A stretch of 41,776 nucleotides of DNA, from NCBI GenBank assembly GCA_027064585.1, contig JAMOPI010000036.1:1-41776 (forward strand). The letters run 5' to 3'. Source of the DNA: Candidatus Desulfofervidaceae bacterium (lineage in GTDB: Bacteria; Desulfobacterota; Desulfofervidia; Desulfofervidales; Desulfofervidaceae). Positions 33,496 through 41,776 of the stretch are shown in pieces. The translations under genes were made by a program, and so were the position numbers. The notes under the pieces were generated by a model. The model was not told where the DNA came from and did no database searches. It saw nothing but the letters and a program-made list of their open reading frames with translations. Position 1 is the stretch's first letter. Every line of letters begins with the position of its first letter.

Positions 33496-34571
33496 TTTAT
33501 CACCTTTTATATCCCTTACACAAATACTGGATTGGCTTTAATGTCTTTCGTTACATTACCTTCCGTACAGCCTATGCTATACTCACGGCCCTTCTTTTGG
33601 CCTTGATCTTTGTGCCAATCTTTGTTCAGTTTCTTAAGAAAAAAGGGTGGGCAAAGACTGAAAAGCCATACGAACCTCAAACTCACAACGGCAAAATTGG
33701 CACCCCTACGATGGGAGGGATTCCTATTTTAATCTCAGTGATCATAACTGTCCTCTTGTGGTGCAATTTAACCAATCCATTTATTTGGCTTCTTCTCTTC
33801 ACAGCCATCATGTTTGGTCTTATTGGTTTTGTGGACGATTACCGAAAAATAAAACAAGGCAAGGGAAAGGGTCTTACGGCCAAGCAAAAGTTTGGTTTGC
33901 AAATTCTGTCTGCTTCTATCATCGCGATCTTCTTGATTAAGGGAATTGGTTTTTCCACTAAATTGTACTTTCCTTTTTTTAAAAAGTTTACTCCAGATTT
34001 GGGCATTCTTTATTATTTCTTTATTATTCTTGTCATCGTAGGAGCTTCCAACGCCGTTAATCTTACTGATGGCCTAGATGGGCTTGCTACTGGCCCTTTA
34101 GGCATTTCCTTTGGGAGTTATCTCCTCTTGGCCTACATGGCAGGCCACATTAAAATAGCTACATATCTTCAAATTGCCTATGTGGCTGGAGCCGGTGAGG
34201 TAGCTGTCTTTTGTGGAGCCTTGTTAGGGGCTTGCCTTGGTTTTCTTTGGTATAACGCCTATCCAGCCGAAGTCTTTATGGGAGATGTTGGTTCCCTATC
34301 TTTAGGAGCCCTTTTGGGTACGATTGCAGTTATTGTAAAGCAAGAAATCCTATTGCTTTTAATCGGAGGTCTCTTTGTCATTGAGGCCCTGTCGGTCATT
34401 ATTCAAGTGGGTTATTTCAAAATTACTAGAGGTAAACGTATCTTTAGAATGAGTCCTCTTCATCACCATTTTGAACTCAAGGGATGGAGTGAACCAAAAA
34501 TTATCGTGCGTTTTTGGATTATCGGGATTATATTGGCCTTAATGGCATTGAGCACTTTAAAATTACGTTAA
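33492..34571 (+). CDS. mraY: Phospho-MurNAc-pentapeptide translocase MraY
   Basis: A 359-residue polytopic membrane enzyme with about ten helices, which transfers phospho-MurNAc-pentapeptide to undecaprenyl phosphate (lipid I). Catalytic and binding residues are visible: GFVDDYRK near 112, [13 protein letters not shown] near 189, [11 protein letters not shown] near 262 and the HHHFELKGW signature near 321. TPTMGGIP near 72 is the usual entry loop. It overlaps murF by 4 bases. Confidence 0.95.
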   Translation: MIYHLLYPLHKYWIGFNVFRYITFRTAYAILTALLLALIFVPIFVQFLKKKGWAKTEKPYEPQTHNGKIGTPTMGGIPILISVIITVLLWCNLTNPFIWLLLFTAIMFGLIGFVDDYRKIKQGKGKGLTAKQKFGLQILSASIIAIFLIKGIGFSTKLYFPFFKKFTPDLGILYYFFIILVIVGASNAVNLTDGLDGLATGPLGISFGSYLLLAYMAGHIKIATYLQIAYVAGAGEVAVFCGALLGACLGFLWYNAYPAEVFMGDVGSLSLGALLGTIAVIVKQEILLLLIGGLFVIEALSVIIQVGYFKITRGKRIFRMSPLHHHFELKGWSEPKIIVRFWIIGIILALMALSTLKLR

Positions 34572-34584
34572 TAGGTTGAAAGAA

Positions 34585-35922
34585 ATGTACCAAGGTAAGC
34601 GGTTTGTAGTAGTAGGATTGGGGAAAACAGGTTTTGCCCTTGCCAAGTTTTTATACCAAAAAGGGGCAAAGGTAGTGGTATCTGATCAATCTCCCTTAGA
34701 GCAGTTAACACCAAAGGTAGAAGAGTTAATCTCCTTAGGTATAGAGATAGAGGCAGGGGGCCATAAAGAGGAAACCTTTTTAAAGGCCGATGGTATTGTA
34801 TTAAGTCCTGGGGTAAGTCCTCATTTACCCGTTTTAAAACACGTTATGGCAAAAGGAATTCCTGTTTTGGGTGAATTAGACATCGTTTCTCCTCACTTAC
34901 CATGCCCTGTTATTGCCATTACCGGTACTAATGGCAAAACAACAACCACCACTATCTTAGGTAAGCTCCTTAGGGCAGCTGGGAAAAAAGTTTGGGTAGG
35001 AGGAAATATTGGCACACCTTTAATAGAGGCCTTAAAAGAACAGAATTTGGACTTTATCGTGGCCGAAGTCAGCAGTTTTCAGCTGGAAACAACTACCTAT
35101 TTTCATCCCTTTGTCGCCATCTGTCTGAATGTAACCGAGGATCACTTGGACAGGCATGGTAGCCTAGAGGTCTATCGGCAATGCAAACTTAAAATTGGTC
35201 AAAGGCAAACGGAAAATGACTGGTTTATCTTTGATGGAGACAATCCAGCCTTGACCGAAGCAGCTGTTGTTTTAAAAAGTAAAAAACTACCCTTTGGGGC
35301 TAAAAAGAACTCCTGTTGCCTTAAGGCCTATCTTGAAAAAGAAAAGATCATCATTACTCTAAAGGAAAGATGGGAAATACCAACAGAAGGTCTGAAGCTA
35401 AAGGGAATGCACAACTATAAAAACATCATGGCCGCCTTATTGGTGGCTCAAATCACTGGCTGTAAGTTAGCGCAAATAGAGCAGGCATTAAGGCAATTCC
35501 AAGGCTTGCCTCATCGCCTGGAGTGGGTACGCTCTTTAAATGGAGTAAACTTCTATAATGATTCCAAAGCTACTAATGTCAGTGCCACTCTAGCGGCCTT
35601 AGAGAGTCTTGAACCTCCCATTGTGCTTATTGCTGGGGGTCTGGGTAAGAACCAGGACTTTATTCCCTTAGGACCTGCTTTAAGGCAGAAGACAAAGGCC
35701 GTTGTCCTTTTGGGAGAGGATGCTCCAAAGATAGCTGCTGTAAGTCAGCAGTATATACCTACTTTTATCGTTTCTGACCTAAAAACAGCCGTAAAGAAGG
35801 CTTGGGAACTAGCAAGACCTAAGGGACAGGTATTACTTTCTCCTGCTTGTGCCAGTTTTGACATGTTTAAAGACTATCAAGAGAGAGGAGAACGGTTTAA
35901 AGAGGAAGTATATGCACTCTAA
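34585..35922 (+). CDS. murD: UDP-MurNAc-L-Ala:D-Glu ligase MurD
   Basis: A 445-residue Mur ligase that adds D-glutamate. The N-terminal Rossmann part starts VVVGLGKTGFALAKFL, the ATP loop ITGTNGKTTTT is near 112-122, VTEDHLDRHG near 183-192 and NDSKATNVSATLAAL near 326 match MurD. The ATG at 34585 was preferred to a TTG at 34576 because it leaves normal spacing from the AGGT upstream and still precedes the Rossmann strand. Its 3' end overlaps ftsW. Confidence 0.93.
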   Translation: MYQGKRFVVVGLGKTGFALAKFLYQKGAKVVVSDQSPLEQLTPKVEELISLGIEIEAGGHKEETFLKADGIVLSPGVSPHLPVLKHVMAKGIPVLGELDIVSPHLPCPVIAITGTNGKTTTTTILGKLLRAAGKKVWVGGNIGTPLIEALKEQNLDFIVAEVSSFQLETTTYFHPFVAICLNVTEDHLDRHGSLEVYRQCKLKIGQRQTENDWFIFDGDNPALTEAAVVLKSKKLPFGAKKNSCCLKAYLEKEKIIITLKERWEIPTEGLKLKGMHNYKNIMAALLVAQITGCKLAQIEQALRQFQGLPHRLEWVRSLNGVNFYNDSKATNVSATLAALESLEPPIVLIAGGLGKNQDFIPLGPALRQKTKAVVLLGEDAPKIAAVSQQYIPTFIVSDLKTAVKKAWELARPKGQVLLSPACASFDMFKDYQERGERFKEEVYAL

Positions 35923-37021
35923 AAGTTACCATCCTGACAAATGGGACTGGGGACTTATGCTCTTAGCCTTTAGTTTGTTGGGCATTGGACTAATGATGAT
36001 CTTTAGTAGCAGTTTTGTTCTGGCCCAAAAACAGACAGGGAATCCTTATTATTTCCTTATTCGCCAAAGTGTTTATGCCTTTATCAGTGTACTCTTTATG
36101 CTTACGGTAGTACGATATATTCCCTATCAGTTCTATCGCCGTTTCACCTATCCCTTTCTATTTCTGGCAATTGTAGGACTCACCTTGGTCTTTATTCCAG
36201 GGATTGGCCGCACTATCAACAACGCCACCAGATGGATTGGTCTGGGTAGTATTTCCTTACAACCATCAGAAATGACCAAGCTGGCCTTTATCATTTATCT
36301 TGCGGCTGCCATTTCTAGAGAAGAAAAGATTAAGTCCTTCTCCGTAGGTGTTCTGCCTGTGTTGATTATTTACGGTATTTTGGCAGTTCTACTTTTGGCT
36401 GAACCGGACTTGGGCACAGTGGTGCTTTTAGGGGGACTTATGTTCATGATGCTCTTTTTGGGCGGGGCACGGATGAAACACCTTATCTTGATCACCCTGC
36501 CAGGCTTTGCCCTCTTGGCCTATTTGATATTTGCTGCCCCTTATCGTCTAAAGAGACTTATGGCCTTTCTCCATCCTGAACAGGATCCCTTTGGAGTAGG
36601 CTATGTCATCTTACACTCTAAACTGGCCTTTGCCAGTGGAGGAATGTGGGGACAGGGACTTGGATCAAGTCAGCAAAAGTTGTTTTACCTGCCTGAACCT
36701 TTTACGGACTACATTTTTGCCATCTTAGGGGAAGAATTAGGATTTTGGGGAGTGGCTTTAACTATCTCCCTGTTCGGACTTTTGATCTGGCGAGGCATCA
36801 ATATCGCCCGTAGTGCAAGGGATTTGTTTGGTTTTTATCTGGCCATCGGTCTAACCTTGTGGCTTGGGCTTCAAGCGATTATACACATGGGTGTGTGTCT
36901 TGGTCTCTTGCCGCCCAAGGGGATTACCCTCCCCTTCATTAGCTATGGAGGGAGTGCCCTTTTGACTGATTTTATCGCCATTGGCATTTTACAAAACATT
37001 TATGCCCAAGGGCAGAGGTAA
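35912..37021 (+). CDS. ftsW: Peptidoglycan glycosyltransferase FtsW
   Basis: A 369-residue SEDS-family membrane protein with about ten helices, which polymerises lipid II at the septum together with FtsI. Motifs: FSSSFVLAQ in the first helices, RWIGLGSISLQPSEMTKLAFI near 105, AEPDLGTVVLL near 158, the large loop EQDPFGVGYVILHSKLAFASGG around 220-242 and LPPKGITLPFISYGGSA near 329. The conserved catalytic Asp is expected in the loop around TDYIFAILGEELG. The ATG at 35912 follows GAGGAA and overlaps murD by 11 bases. Confidence 0.93.
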   Translation: MHSKSYHPDKWDWGLMLLAFSLLGIGLMMIFSSSFVLAQKQTGNPYYFLIRQSVYAFISVLFMLTVVRYIPYQFYRRFTYPFLFLAIVGLTLVFIPGIGRTINNATRWIGLGSISLQPSEMTKLAFIIYLAAAISREEKIKSFSVGVLPVLIIYGILAVLLLAEPDLGTVVLLGGLMFMMLFLGGARMKHLILITLPGFALLAYLIFAAPYRLKRLMAFLHPEQDPFGVGYVILHSKLAFASGGMWGQGLGSSQQKLFYLPEPFTDYIFAILGEELGFWGVALTISLFGLLIWRGINIARSARDLFGFYLAIGLTLWLGLQAIIHMGVCLGLLPPKGITLPFISYGGSALLTDFIAIGILQNIYAQGQR

Positions 37022-37052
37022 ATTTGTTTATTGAGTTGGAGAAAGCTTGATA

Positions 37053-38150
37053 ATGATTACAAGAGGTAAATGCAACATTGCCATTGCGGCTGGAGGGACA
37101 GGTGGGCATATCTTTCCTGGCATTGCTGTGGCGCAGGCCTTGGCTGAAAGAGGGATAAAAAAGATTGTGTTTATAGGAAGAAAAGGCGGTTTAGAAGAGG
37201 ATATTATTAGCCGTTATGACTTTTCTTTTTATGGTATTCATACCGCTGGGCTTGTGGGCAAGGGAGTATGGGAGAAAATGAAGGGCCTAAGTAAGATGCT
37301 TGTTGGTTTAAAAGAGGCCTTAAATGTGTTAAAAAGGGAAAAAATTGATCTTCTTTTGGCAATGGGAAGCTATGTAGCCGTTCCAGCCGCCATGGCGGCA
37401 CGGTATCTACATATCCCGGTAGTTTTACACGAACAAAATGCCGTACCAGGAAAGGCCAATCAGGTGTTAAGCCGGTGGGCAGAGGCAATTTGTGTGTCTT
37501 ATGAAAGCTCTAAGCAACATTTTAGAGGGAAAAATTGCGTCTTTACGGGCAATCCCGTGCGCGCAGAAATTTTAAAGGCAAGCTCTTTTTGCAACAATTC
37601 TCACCCAGGTATACCAACAAAGATACTTATCTTAGGAGGAAGTCAAGGAGCAAGGGCCATTAATGAGGCCTTTTGTAAGACCTGGCCGTTTTTAAAGAAG
37701 CATAAGGAGAGATTTTATTTTATCCATCAAGCCGGCCATAAGGACTTTGCTTGGGTAAAGGCATTCTATGACAAGGAGATGATTCCAGGAGAAGTGTACG
37801 CCTTCATTCATGAGATGGAAAAAATCTACCCACAGGTAGATTTAGTCATCGCCAGGGCCGGTGCCACTACCCTAGCTGAATTGATGGTTATGGGGCTACC
37901 TAGTATTCTTATTCCTTTTCCTGGAGCTGCCTATCATCAGCGCTATAACGCCTCAGCTCTTGAGGAAGCAGGGGCCGCTTTGGTAATTACGCAAGATAAA
38001 CTTACCGGTGAACTTTTGGCCAGACAACTATTAGCCCTGCAAAAAGATCCTTTAAAATTACGCCTTATGGCCAAGGCAGCCTTCTCCTTGGGGAGAAGGG
38101 ACGCTGCGCAAAGGATTGCTCAGGTTTGCGTCTCATTAGTGCATCATTAA
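37053..38150 (+). CDS. murG: UDP-GlcNAc transferase MurG
   Basis: A 365-residue GT28 enzyme that makes lipid II from lipid I. The N-terminal loop AAGGTGGHIFPGIAVA starts at about 12, HEQNAVPGKAN is near 127, GGSQGARAINEA near 192, and the acceptor-domain motif ARAGATTLAELM near 263 with FPGAAYHQRYNA near 285 binds UDP-GlcNAc. It acts on the inner face of the membrane. ATG 37053 was chosen over TTG 37047; a GGAG lies at 37038-37041. 10 bases separate it from murC. Confidence 0.93.
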   Translation: MITRGKCNIAIAAGGTGGHIFPGIAVAQALAERGIKKIVFIGRKGGLEEDIISRYDFSFYGIHTAGLVGKGVWEKMKGLSKMLVGLKEALNVLKREKIDLLLAMGSYVAVPAAMAARYLHIPVVLHEQNAVPGKANQVLSRWAEAICVSYESSKQHFRGKNCVFTGNPVRAEILKASSFCNNSHPGIPTKILILGGSQGARAINEAFCKTWPFLKKHKERFYFIHQAGHKDFAWVKAFYDKEMIPGEVYAFIHEMEKIYPQVDLVIARAGATTLAELMVMGLPSILIPFPGAAYHQRYNASALEEAGAALVITQDKLTGELLARQLLALQKDPLKLRLMAKAAFSLGRRDAAQRIAQVCVSLVHH

Positions 38151-38160
38151 GGAGGAAAAC

Positions 38161-39534
38161 ATGCATTTGCCTTGGCATAATTTTCACTTTATCGGTATCG
38201 GAGGCATTGGCATGAGCGGTCTAGCCAGCCTTCTCTTGGAGGCCGGCTATAAGGTAAGTGGGTCTGATCTTAACACCAATGCGTTGATAGAAAGGCTTAA
38301 GGCTAAGGGAGGAAGAGTGTACATAGGCCATCGGGCCGAACAGGTCAACGGGGCGGAGGTGGTAGTGTATTCTTCGGCCGTGAAACCAGACAACCCGGAG
38401 TTAGAAATGGCCAGAAAGAAGAAACTGCCTATCCTTTCTAGAGGAGAGCTCTTGGCTCTTCTTATGGAAGAAAAGAAAGGCATTGCCATTGCTGGCACCC
38501 ATGGCAAAACCACTACCTCGGCCATGATTGCCTGTATTTTAGAAAAGGTAGGTTTAAGCCCAACCGTTATTGTCGGAGGATGTATAAACAATACAGGCAC
38601 AAATGCCTGGTGGGGTAAAGGAGAATTCTTGGTAGCTGAGGCCGACGAAAGCGATGGGAGCTTTTTAAAACTTAATCCCTACATCGCCGTAGTAACCAAC
38701 ATAGAAGCTGATCACTTGGACTATTATCAAAATCTAGAGAGAGTGGTTAATGCCTTTTCGCAATTTTTGCGCAACTTAAGACCAGGGGGATGCGCAATCA
38801 TCTGGGGAGATGACGAGCGCCTAAGACTTTTGGCCAAGAAGCTGAATATCCCTCACCTTTCTTTTGGTCTCACCCCTGGTCAGGATATAGAGGCCAGACA
38901 CCTTTCCCTAAACGGTGCGGGAAATCAGTTTGAGCTTTATGTGCAGGGGGAAAAAGTTTGTGTCGTAAATTTCCCCTTTCCTGGACAGCACAATGTCCTT
39001 AATGCCCTCGCTGCCATAGCTGTAGCTACTGCTTTAAATATAGACTTAGAAATAGCGACGGCGGCCTTAAAGGAATTTAAAGGGGTAGGACGACGGTTGG
39101 AAATAAAAGGCGAACAAAATGGTGTCTTGGTCATAGATGACTACGGACATCATCCTACAGAAATAAAGGCCACTTTAAGGGCGATTAAACACCACTGGCC
39201 CAAAAGGAGACTTATTACGGTCTTTCAGCCTCATCGGTATAGCCGCACCCTGGCCCTTTATCCTGAGTTTTTAGATGCCTTTGCCGAGACCGATGAGTTG
39301 ATATTAACTGAAATCTACGCCGCCTGTGAAAAACCAATTGCCGGCGTAAGTGGTAAATGGTTGGCCAAAGGGGTGGCTAAAAGGCGGTCGGTCTATTACT
39401 GCCCTGACTTTGAAACGGTTTTGAAGAAGTTAAATTCTATGGTAAAAGAAGGAGACATTGTTTTGACTATTGGCGCAGGTAATATTTGGCAAGTAGGAGA
39501 GACCTTTTTGGAACAACGCCTATGCAGAATTTAA
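38161..39534 (+). CDS. murC: UDP-MurNAc:L-alanine ligase MurC
   Basis: A 457-residue Mur ligase for the first stem residue. It starts FHFIGIGGIGMSGLA, has the ATP loop AGTHGKTTTSAM near 111-122, EADESDGSF near 160-168, and DDYGHHPTEIKATL near 325 with FQPHRYSR near 350. These are the ordinary MurC motifs in the ordinary order. An AGGAGG ribosome binding site lies a few bases before the ATG. It overlaps murB by 13 bases. Confidence 0.95.
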   Translation: MHLPWHNFHFIGIGGIGMSGLASLLLEAGYKVSGSDLNTNALIERLKAKGGRVYIGHRAEQVNGAEVVVYSSAVKPDNPELEMARKKKLPILSRGELLALLMEEKKGIAIAGTHGKTTTSAMIACILEKVGLSPTVIVGGCINNTGTNAWWGKGEFLVAEADESDGSFLKLNPYIAVVTNIEADHLDYYQNLERVVNAFSQFLRNLRPGGCAIIWGDDERLRLLAKKLNIPHLSFGLTPGQDIEARHLSLNGAGNQFELYVQGEKVCVVNFPFPGQHNVLNALAAIAVATALNIDLEIATAALKEFKGVGRRLEIKGEQNGVLVIDDYGHHPTEIKATLRAIKHHWPKRRLITVFQPHRYSRTLALYPEFLDAFAETDELILTEIYAACEKPIAGVSGKWLAKGVAKRRSVYYCPDFETVLKKLNSMVKEGDIVLTIGAGNIWQVGETFLEQRLCRI

Positions 39535-40406
39535 AGAGGTTTGGCCAAACGATATATGCTTATTCTCTTTCTGCCCTTACTACCTTTAAAATTGGAGGAC
39601 CAGCTAAGGCAGTGGTATATATAAACCAAGAAGACAACTTATTGGAGCTGATTACCTATTTGGAAGGGATTGGCTGTCCCTATTTTGTCTTAGGAAAGGG
39701 CAGTAACGTCCTAGCACCAGATAAAGGATATGAGGGGGTGATCATAAAGTGGATATCGGCTGACTATAGCTGGGAGGAAAAAGACGACCATGTCATCTTA
39801 AACGTAGGGGCAGGCATGAAGATTGCCAAACTGCTTAACTTATGCTTGCAGCAGGGATGGGAGGGAGTAAGCTTTTTGGCTGGCATTCCAGGCACAATAG
39901 GAGGGGCGGTGGCCGTTAATGCTGGGGCTTTTAGTAAAAGCATAGGGGAAAAAGCAAGGAGAATAAAACTCTTTTTGCCTTCAAAAAATCCAGAATGGCT
40001 TAATTGGGATCAGACAAGATATACCTATCGCCTTGCAGACATTCCCTCACTAGGGATTATTCTAAGGGCAGAGTTAGAGCTTGAACTAAGCGATCCGGCC
40101 ATTGTCCAGGCCCAGATAAAAAAACATTTTTTGCACAAAAAACAAACCCAGCCCCTCTTTTTACCTTCGGCCGGGTGTATTTTTAAAAACCCATCTCAAG
40201 TGAGTGCAGGTTATTTGATTGATAAAGCTGGATTAAAAGGGAAAAAGATTGGTGGGGCGTGCATTTCGTCTAAACATGCCAACTTTATTGTCAATACAGG
40301 ACAGGCCAAAGCCGCGGATGTCTTGGCGCTAATGGAATTTGTGCAAGAAAAGATAGAAAAAGAAACGGGTATCGTTTTAGAACCAGAAATTAAATTTATC
40401 CAATGA
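39522..40406 (+). CDS. murB: UDP-N-acetylenolpyruvoylglucosamine reductase MurB
   Basis: A 294-residue FAD-dependent reductase that makes UDP-MurNAc. Motifs: TTFKIGGPAKAV near 22-33, LGKGSNVLAPDKG near 57 (FAD), GIPGTIGGAVAVNAGA near 114-129 and TRYTYRLADIP near 167. In the catalytic loop LPSAGCIFKNP (about 215-225) the proton-donating serine of E. coli MurB is replaced by cysteine, a change also seen in other lineages. The ATG at 39522 lies within murC; a TTG at 39486 would extend the overlap without adding family sequence. Its stop overlaps the ftsQ ATG. Confidence 0.92.
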   Translation: MQNLKRFGQTIYAYSLSALTTFKIGGPAKAVVYINQEDNLLELITYLEGIGCPYFVLGKGSNVLAPDKGYEGVIIKWISADYSWEEKDDHVILNVGAGMKIAKLLNLCLQQGWEGVSFLAGIPGTIGGAVAVNAGAFSKSIGEKARRIKLFLPSKNPEWLNWDQTRYTYRLADIPSLGIILRAELELELSDPAIVQAQIKKHFLHKKQTQPLFLPSAGCIFKNPSQVSAGYLIDKAGLKGKKIGGACISSKHANFIVNTGQAKAADVLALMEFVQEKIEKETGIVLEPEIKFIQ

Positions 40407-41146
40407 AAAAGAACCGGTACAAAAAAGAAAGAAACTGGAGGGCTATTTTAAGAATAGGAGGAGGTATTTTTATTCTTATCCTTGTAAGCTTCGGCTGTGT
40501 GATAAGCTATGCCTATCTCTGTCAACTGCCCTATTTTACCATTAAAAGGATCGTGGTAGCAGGAAATGAGCAGGTGCCAGAAACAAAGATTGTTAATGTT
40601 GCCCTGAATTGTATAGCACAAAAGAATCTTCTAGCGGTAAATGTGCAAAAGATAAGACATCTACTTCTCAAAGATCCCCTTATAAAAGAAGTGGAAATAA
40701 ACCGTATATGGCCAGATGAGTTAAAAATCACGATCAAAGAAAGGTATATTGTTGCCCTCGCCTACTGTCAAAATTATTGGTGGTGGGTAGATGAAACAGG
40801 CAAATGCCTGTTTGCCGGAAGGAGGTATTTTGATCTACCTATTGTTACCGGCATAAAAACCCCAAATGACCCTCAATTAGAGAGCGTTATCAGACTCTTG
40901 CGTCTTCTCAAGAAGGAAAAAGGAGTGCTTTCGCTAAAAAACATTTCTGAAATTCATCTAGACAAGGACCTAGGTTTTACGGTATTTACCCTTAAAGGAC
41001 AGGAAATTATTTTGGGTAAGGATACATTTTCTGATAAACTAAAAATTTTATATAAGGTATTTGTTTATCTACAAAAGAAACACCTAAGTTTTAAACGCAT
41101 TGACTTGACAGAGCCTAATCGCGTATATGCGAAATTAGCCCATTGA
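40403..41146 (+). CDS. ftsQ: Cell division protein FtsQ
   Basis: A 247-residue bitopic protein: a strongly basic cytoplasmic segment (KKNRYKKERNWR), one membrane helix at about 15-37, a POTRA domain (FTIKRIVVAGNEQVPETKI, about 45-115) and a beta domain to the end. The POTRA edge LLKDPLIKEVEINRIWPDELKITIKER is split over 88-114 and is typical of FtsQ/DivIB. It links FtsA-side and FtsLB-side parts of the divisome. ddl is not present between murB and ftsQ, unlike in enterics. It overlaps murB by an ATGA and is 12 bases before ftsA. Confidence 0.9.
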   Translation: MKKNRYKKERNWRAILRIGGGIFILILVSFGCVISYAYLCQLPYFTIKRIVVAGNEQVPETKIVNVALNCIAQKNLLAVNVQKIRHLLLKDPLIKEVEINRIWPDELKITIKERYIVALAYCQNYWWWVDETGKCLFAGRRYFDLPIVTGIKTPNDPQLESVIRLLRLLKKEKGVLSLKNISEIHLDKDLGFTVFTLKGQEIILGKDTFSDKLKILYKVFVYLQKKHLSFKRIDLTEPNRVYAKLAH

Positions 41147-41158
41147 AGGAGAAAACAG

Positions 41159-41776
41159 ATGGCATATAAAGGAGAACTGATAGTGGGTCTTGATATTGGA
41201 ACGACTAAGGTCTGTGCCGTTGTAGCCGAACCTACAGAGGAAGGGAGCCTGGACATCATCGGGGTAGGCTGTAGCCCTTCCCACGGCCTGCGCAAGGGAA
41301 TGGTAGTGAATGTAGAAGAAACCATTGCTTCTATAAAACGGGCAGTAGAAGAGGCTGAAATGATGGCGGGCTGTGAGATCCACAGTGTTTATACCGGCAT
41401 TGCAGGTAGTCATATTCAGGCAATCAATAGTCAGGGAGTAATTGCCCTTAAACACCGGGAGGTAACAAAAAAAGATATAGAGCGGGTAATTGAAACAGCC
41501 AAGATGATTTCCCTCCCCCCAGAGAGGCAAATTATCCACGTCCTTCCGCAGGAATTCATCGTAGATGATCAAGGAGGAATAAGGGATCCACAGGGGATGG
41601 CCGGGGTAAGACTTGAGGCCAAGGTAAACATCATCACGGCTTCAGTAGCGGCGGTGCAGACCCTGATTCGGTGTATTCAAAAGGCAGGGCTAGATCTCAT
41701 AGAGATCGTTCTTCAGCCTCTGGCGGCGAGTGAGGCCGTGTTAACAGATGAAGAAAAGGCCTTAGGTGTAGCCTTG
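41159..41776 (+). CDS. ftsA: Cell division protein FtsA (cut by window end)
   Basis: The first 206 codons of FtsA, an actin-like ATPase that tethers FtsZ to the membrane. GELIVGLDIGTTKVCAVVAE at 5-24 contains the phosphate-binding loop; GMVVNVEETIASIKRAVEEAE and VYTGIAGSHIQ mark the FtsA-specific 1C domain start. PPERQIIHVLPQEFIVD near 120 is also conserved. GAAGGAG before the ATG serves as ribosome binding site. The ATP-binding second half and the membrane-targeting helix lie outside the window, and ftsZ is expected next. Confidence 0.93.
   Translation, partial: MAYKGELIVGLDIGTTKVCAVVAEPTEEGSLDIIGVGCSPSHGLRKGMVVNVEETIASIKRAVEEAEMMAGCEIHSVYTGIAGSHIQAINSQGVIALKHREVTKKDIERVIETAKMISLPPERQIIHVLPQEFIVDDQGGIRDPQGMAGVRLEAKVNIITASVAAVQTLIRCIQKAGLDLIEIVLQPLAASEAVLTDEEKALGVAL

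Noticed and set aside
41135-41572. 145-codon minus-strand frame opposite ftsA
   Set aside because: Antisense to the well-supported ftsA start; its translation has no family features.
1-41776. tRNA, rRNA, CRISPR array or insertion sequence
   Set aside because: Intergenic regions are short, and reading them gave no tRNA-like cloverleaf, repeat-spacer pattern, transposase frame or terminal inverted repeats.

Overview
The window is about 41.8 kb of bacterial chromosome with tightly packed genes, many sharing ATGA or TAATG junctions. The content points to a Gram-negative, probably thermophilic, anaerobic bacterium of the Desulfobacterota type. The evidence is: a complete diaminopimelate-type division and cell-wall (dcw) cluster; a DHH-CBS-poly(A)polymerase-like tRNA nucleotidyltransferase fusion, known from Deltaproteobacteria-like lineages and Aquificae; an AICAR transformylase without the cyclohydrolase half; a DUF763 gene, a family common in archaea and thermophiles; and the remains of a tungsten aldehyde:ferredoxin oxidoreductase. 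The lineage is an inference; no rRNA gene is present to settle it.

Layout. 1-102 is the tail of an unknown gene. 199-2452 (minus) is a compact operon: PPP-type phosphatase, YjbQ-family protein, DUF763 protein. 2533-6573 (plus) holds a Xer recombinase, the tRNA nucleotidyltransferase fusion and a THEP1-type NTPase, all overlapping. 6703-10368 is one AT-rich gene for a 1221-residue SF1 helicase/nuclease that has no recognisable Walker A motif; it looks like a late arrival. 10396-11391 is a two-domain redoxin with a helical-repeat tail. 11403-14895 (minus) is a hydantoinase/oxoprolinase pair (hyuB, hyuA). 15066-16049 is a broken aldehyde oxidoreductase gene behind an intact-looking promoter, followed by about 300 bases without a credible gene.

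16411-20430 is an operon with a strong sigma-70-type promoter: lipoprotein, aminotransferase, mnmA and mtaB (the last two both modify tRNA with sulfur). It converges with a minus-strand pair, an EAL-HDOD protein and a SprA-related HExxH protein. 22266-23101 is a nucleotidyltransferase/HEPN pair of toxin-antitoxin type. 23107-26822 (minus) holds an RNA m5C methyltransferase, a small coiled-coil protein, an AICAR transformylase and a lipoprotein.

26954 to the end is the dcw cluster in the order mraZ, rsmH, ftsL, ftsI, murE, murF, mraY, murD, ftsW, murG, murC, murB, ftsQ, ftsA (cut by the window edge). It covers the cytoplasmic steps from UDP-GlcNAc-enolpyruvate reduction to lipid II, together with septal synthesis and divisome assembly; ddl is not between murB and ftsQ. 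A promoter and a two-copy MraZ operator sit at its head, the operator overlapping the mraZ start codon.

No tRNA, rRNA, CRISPR array, insertion sequence or convincing rho-independent terminator was seen. The best candidates for something undescribed are the Walker-A-less helicase/nuclease and the phosphatase-YjbQ-DUF763 operon.
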